Made by a program: the position numbers and the translations under genes
Shown: positions 6,597 through 9,679 of the stretch, piece by piece
Layout: the number at the start of each line of letters is the position of its first letter
Position numbering within the stretch: position 1 is the first letter of the stretch
The notes under the pieces: generated by a model
The model's database searches: none
What the model was told of the DNA's origin: nothing
What the model saw: only the letters and a program-made list of their open reading frames with translations
DNA from: an uncultured Eubacteriales bacterium
GTDB taxonomy: Bacteria > Bacillota > Clostridia > Oscillospirales > CAG-272
Assembly: GCA_934462825.1 (NCBI GenBank)
Contig: CAKSIP010000045.1
Span: forward strand, 1-9,679
Direction: 5' to 3'
DNA length: 9,679 nt

Positions 6597-8564
6597 ATGA
6601 GGTCAAAAAAATCCAATAAACCGAAAAACTGCGGATGGATCAATGGTACGCTCAATATTTGGAATCTTTCCATTACAAAATCTTTGCGGAACGGATTTTT
6701 GGGAAAATTTATGTCCTCTTATGAAACGATTCGTTCCAAGGCGGCAGAAGGCGTGATCTTCGGGGGAGAAACACGCAACCCGGAAGGCAGGGAATGGAGC
6801 TTGCGCCGCATGGCGCTTAAAGCGCATGACGAAAGCCTTCTTATCAATCACTTTCAGCGTTTGATTTTCTTTTTGAAGTTGTGCCCCATCAATGTATACG
6901 GAACCTATTTCGGCGTTTTCGGCCTGTACTCGTGGATTATTTTTCTGATACGCACTTATTTTGAAAGCGGATCCATCGCTTTGACGGCCATTATCAGCGA
7001 GTCGCTGATTTGCTCTTGGATTCTCATGGCTCTTTCCATCCCGTTGCTTTTCATAAAACGACCGCTCTTGGATTTGGTCAGAGAAAGCCGCATCTTGCGA
7101 CTGATTTTAACCGATGCCATCGGCGTTTCGGACGAAAAATTTGAAATTGAAAACGAACGATTGCAACGCGGCGGATATTTCGGAGCCATTTTGTTGGGCA
7201 TCCTTACGGCTGCGATGACGTATTTTGTAAGCCCGTTGAAAATCGTGATTGTCATGGCTGCGCTCCTTTTGCTTTCGGTTCTTTTGGTGTGCCCGGAGAG
7301 CGGTGTAATTGTTACAGTGTTTATGGCACCGTTTGTCAGTCTTTCTTCCCATTCGGTTCAGATCCTTACGGTGATGGTATCGACAACGGCCATTGCCTAT
7401 TTGACAAAGCTGGCGATTGGGAAACGATCCTTTCGTTTGCGATTGATTGATTTCTTTGTGTGCCTTTTGATGATCTTGTTCTTTTTCGGCGGCGTGATTA
7501 CATCGGGCGGGCAAGCTTCGTTCGATTCGGCCATCCGATATGTCTTGCTCTTTTTCATATATTTTTTGATTGTGAATTTGATCAAAACCCCGGAATGGAT
7601 GGATCGGCTCGTGGGTGCCATTGCCATTCCAGCCTTTTGCATTTCGGCGGTCGGCGTCATTACCTATGTGTTGCGTTTTTCACGTATAGCCCCATGGATT
7701 CAAAAGCTGTTCGATGGCGCGGATACGATTTCGTTGTTTGAAATGCCGAATATGTTGGGGACGTATTTGATTATGACAATGCCTTTTCTTTGGCTTTATG
7801 TCAAGCGAAAGGAAACGACCGGAAGCGGGCGTGCGTTGACCTTTATCGGAAGCGCCCTGTCCTTGATGTGCCTTGGGCTTACCTGTTCGCGGGGCGCTTG
7901 GATTGGCGGCTTTGCCGGATTGATTGTCTTTTTGATGATCAATTACAGGTATACATTGAAATATATAGCAATTGTTCTTGTCGCCACCCCCATTGGGATG
8001 CTGTTTATCCCCAAAGGAAAAATTTTCACGCAAATCGCCGGAATCACCAATTTGACGGACAGCGTCGTTTATCATCGACTGTTCACCTGGCGAGGCGCCT
8101 TCCGTATGCTTTCCGAATATTATGCCGGCGGCATTGGCGTGGGCGAAAGCGCTTTGATGCAGATTTATCCTCTTTATTCTTACATTGGCGCAGAGGCAAC
8201 GACGCATTGCTATAGCTTGTTTTTGGAAATTGCCGTGGAGCTTGGCGTTATGGGCTTGGTCGTTCTGCTGATCACCTTGCTGATGTTTTATCAAAAAGGC
8301 TTCGGCTTTATAAAAAGCACATCGAATAAAGACAATGTTCTTTTGGTTTCTGTAGGCATTGCCGGAATTACATCGGCTTTGGTACATGGCCTCATTTATT
8401 ACATTTGGTATAATTATCAGGTGTTTTTCATGTTTTGGACGATTGTAGCGTTGGTCAATGTTTTTATTGATTCTCAACGAAGCACAAAAATCCCCGTCCG
8501 GCTGCCTTCTCAACAGGATGACGTTAAAGAGGCTTCGTTTGACATTATATTCGGTAACGATTGA
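6597..8564 (+). CDS. O-antigen ligase/polymerase-like (Wzy_C superfamily) polytopic membrane protein
   Basis: This 655-residue protein has roughly 14-16 hydrophobic segments and Wzy_C/O-antigen ligase features. They are SRGAW at 431-435, the WRGAFRMLSEYYAGGIGVG stretch starting at 498, and a large extracytoplasmic loop (about 472-540) that ends in THCYSLFLEIAVELGVMG with His537. Family members transfer or polymerise undecaprenyl-linked glycans outside the membrane. In a presumed monoderm cell there is no lipid A core, so a polymerase or a transferase to teichoic acid, lipid or protein is likelier than true O-antigen ligation; that is inference. The N-terminus is unusual: about 90 basic and polar residues, then two extra hydrophobic segments (103-119 and 127-153) and a charged stretch (158-192) before the Wzy_C-like core. 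The usual His-Asn pair is His-Cys here. GGAAAAGG precedes the ATG. Two DUF4330 genes follow closely. Confidence 0.8.
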   Translation: MRSKKSNKPKNCGWINGTLNIWNLSITKSLRNGFLGKFMSSYETIRSKAAEGVIFGGETRNPEGREWSLRRMALKAHDESLLINHFQRLIFFLKLCPINVYGTYFGVFGLYSWIIFLIRTYFESGSIALTAIISESLICSWILMALSIPLLFIKRPLLDLVRESRILRLILTDAIGVSDEKFEIENERLQRGGYFGAILLGILTAAMTYFVSPLKIVIVMAALLLLSVLLVCPESGVIVTVFMAPFVSLSSHSVQILTVMVSTTAIAYLTKLAIGKRSFRLRLIDFFVCLLMILFFFGGVITSGGQASFDSAIRYVLLFFIYFLIVNLIKTPEWMDRLVGAIAIPAFCISAVGVITYVLRFSRIAPWIQKLFDGADTISLFEMPNMLGTYLIMTMPFLWLYVKRKETTGSGRALTFIGSALSLMCLGLTCSRGAWIGGFAGLIVFLMINYRYTLKYIAIVLVATPIGMLFIPKGKIFTQIAGITNLTDSVVYHRLFTWRGAFRMLSEYYAGGIGVGESALMQIYPLYSYIGAEATTHCYSLFLEIAVELGVMGLVVLLITLLMFYQKGFGFIKSTSNKDNVLLVSVGIAGITSALVHGLIYYIWYNYQVFFMFWTIVALVNVFIDSQRSTKIPVRLPSQQDDVKEASFDIIFGND

Positions 8565-8590
8565 TCTTACTTTTACGGAGGAACAACCAT

Positions 8591-9151
8591 ATGAATATGA
8601 ATAAAAATGAAAAAACTCCGATTTCTTCGGGAGAAGTCACAAATGTCACACGAGCCAAAAAGTACGCCGGTGGCCGCTTTAATTTGGTGGATTTGTGCTT
8701 GATCATTTTGATTTTGGCGGCCATTGCGTTAATTTTGGTGTATCTGATCCCCGGCTTGTCCAGCCGATTCCAGCATTTTGACGAGCGGGGAATTATGTAT
8801 ACGCTCGAATTTAACGGAGTGGATGCGGCTTTTTCTGCCAATATCAAGAGCGGAGACGCAGTGTTTAATGCCGCCAAGAACTATCGAATCGGAACGGTCA
8901 AATCGGTGGAAAGTGCATCCTTCCGCGTCATCAGCTACAATGAGCAAACGGGGATGGCCGAAATGAAAGAGCACCCCGAGCTGAAAACCATTATTATTAC
9001 CGTTTCGGCCGATGCGGTTTATAACGAAGGCATTGGTTACTCGGTGAACGGAGATAGAATCGCCGTTGGCCATACTTACAATGTTCGATTCCTCAATTTT
9101 TCCGGCGAAGCAACCTGCATTGCTCTATCGGTGGTTTCCGATTCTAAGTAA
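8591..9151 (+). CDS. DUF4330-type single-pass membrane protein
   Basis: This 186-residue protein of unknown function resembles the DUF4330 family. It has a basic cytoplasmic head, the motif GGRFNLVDL (27-35), one membrane segment (about 34-54) and an extracytoplasmic beta-rich domain. That domain contains SGDAVFNAAKNYRIGTVKSV (87-106) and a late YSVNGDRIAVGHTYNVRF stretch (150-167). I chose ATG at 8591, with GGAGG nine bases upstream. An upstream in-frame ATG at 8561 would overlap the previous gene and has no ribosome binding site. It lies 26 bp after the Wzy_C-like gene and 14 bp before a second DUF4330 gene, so the three are probably cotranscribed. Family assignment is by motif recognition; molecular function is unknown. 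Confidence 0.75.
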   Translation: MNMNKNEKTPISSGEVTNVTRAKKYAGGRFNLVDLCLIILILAAIALILVYLIPGLSSRFQHFDERGIMYTLEFNGVDAAFSANIKSGDAVFNAAKNYRIGTVKSVESASFRVISYNEQTGMAEMKEHPELKTIIITVSADAVYNEGIGYSVNGDRIAVGHTYNVRFLNFSGEATCIALSVVSDSK

Positions 9152-9165
9152 GGAGGGAGAAAAAT

Positions 9166-9679
9166 ATGGCAGCAAATACATCCTCGGAGCGACGCTCCTT
9201 TACACGAAAATTCAATATTATTGACGTGCTGATCTTGATTCTTGTGCTTCTGTGTATTCTCGGCATTGTTTTTCGCGCCAAGATTACGCAGTGGATCGGC
9301 ATTGAAAAGAATTTGGAAGTTTACAAGCTCTCTTATAAAATTAAAAGCGAGCGATATACCATTTCCGATTATTTGACAAGCGGAAATGATGTTTATATTG
9401 ATTCCTCCAACCTGATGCTCGGAACATTGGATGGAAGCGCAACCTTCTTGCCGGCAGAAATTTATGTGACTGCCAGCGACGGCACGCCGGTCAAAGGCAC
9501 ATACCCAAAGGATACGTACGTGGATGTGACGGGGAATATCCGATGCCAAGGAATCGAAAAAGAGGACGGATTCTATCTGAACGGATCGTATGCTATTGCA
9601 CCCGGCGTTACTCTCAAGGTGCATACAATGATGTGCGATTTTGAAATTATTGTGACGGACATCGTAAAATATGGGGCTT
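9166..9679 (+). CDS. Second DUF4330-type membrane protein (C-terminus outside window)
   Basis: 171 residues are present and the frame is open at the window end. It follows the same plan as its neighbour: basic head, motif RKFNIIDVL (14-22), one membrane segment (about 19-36) and an extracytoplasmic domain. The domain has SGNDVYIDSSNLMLGTLDG (72-90) and FYLNGSYAIAPGVTLKVH (136-153), aligning with equivalent parts of the preceding protein but at low identity. The ATG follows AAGGAGGGAG, which overlaps the stop codon of the upstream gene and suggests tight coupling. Judging from the neighbour's length beyond these motifs, only a short C-terminal piece is probably missing. Function is unknown. 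Confidence 0.72.
   Translation, partial: MAANTSSERRSFTRKFNIIDVLILILVLLCILGIVFRAKITQWIGIEKNLEVYKLSYKIKSERYTISDYLTSGNDVYIDSSNLMLGTLDGSATFLPAEIYVTASDGTPVKGTYPKDTYVDVTGNIRCQGIEKEDGFYLNGSYAIAPGVTLKVHTMMCDFEIIVTDIVKYGA

Noticed and set aside
7680..8513. A 277-codon minus-strand frame antisense to the Wzy_C-like gene
   Set aside because: Its composition (Gln/Asn/His/Lys rich, no hydrophobic pattern) mirrors a membrane-protein gene read backwards, and the + strand frame has clear family motifs.

Overview
This 9.7 kb window looks like a core chromosomal segment of a Gram-positive, anaerobe-type Firmicute, most likely a member of the Clostridia. The reasons are the strong GGAGG ribosome binding sites, TTGACA/TATAAT-type promoters with 17-bp spacers, the trigger factor/ClpP/ClpX cluster, and a Wzy_C-type membrane protein next to DUF4330 proteins. 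I cannot name a genus. No IS element, phage gene, CRISPR array, tRNA or rRNA is visible.

Left half, minus strand. Reading right to left, typA (GTPase BipA/TypA, 4907-3057) has its own promoter and ends at a long hairpin. A second promoter then drives tig (trigger factor, 2747-1464), clpP (1397-786) and clpX (763 to the window edge, truncated at its C-terminus). These make a nascent-chain chaperone, a protease chamber and its unfoldase, spaced as one operon (66 and 22 bp gaps). The intergenic stretch 2748-3056 holds the typA terminator, an AT-rich tract and the tig promoter. The divergent stretch 4908-5238 holds the typA and rimM promoters separated by an unexplained patch of coding-like base composition.

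Right half, plus strand. rimM (16S maturation) starts with GTG and is followed by trmD (tRNA m1G37 methyltransferase). After these come a 655-residue polytopic O-antigen ligase/polymerase-like protein and two consecutive, divergent DUF4330 proteins, each with one N-terminal membrane anchor; the second runs off the window. No terminator is visible between these five genes, so they may be read from the rimM promoter.

The left part and rimM-trmD are ordinary housekeeping genes concerned with ribosome assembly, decoding accuracy and protein quality control. The least understood part is the last 3 kb: a Wzy_C-fold enzyme in a cell presumed to lack lipopolysaccharide, paired with two anchored extracytoplasmic proteins of unknown function. 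This is the best candidate for an uncharacterised envelope-glycan system. Smaller points of interest are a repeat-built insertion in ClpX, a hairpin over the rimM Shine-Dalgarno sequence, and the orphan intergenic patch.
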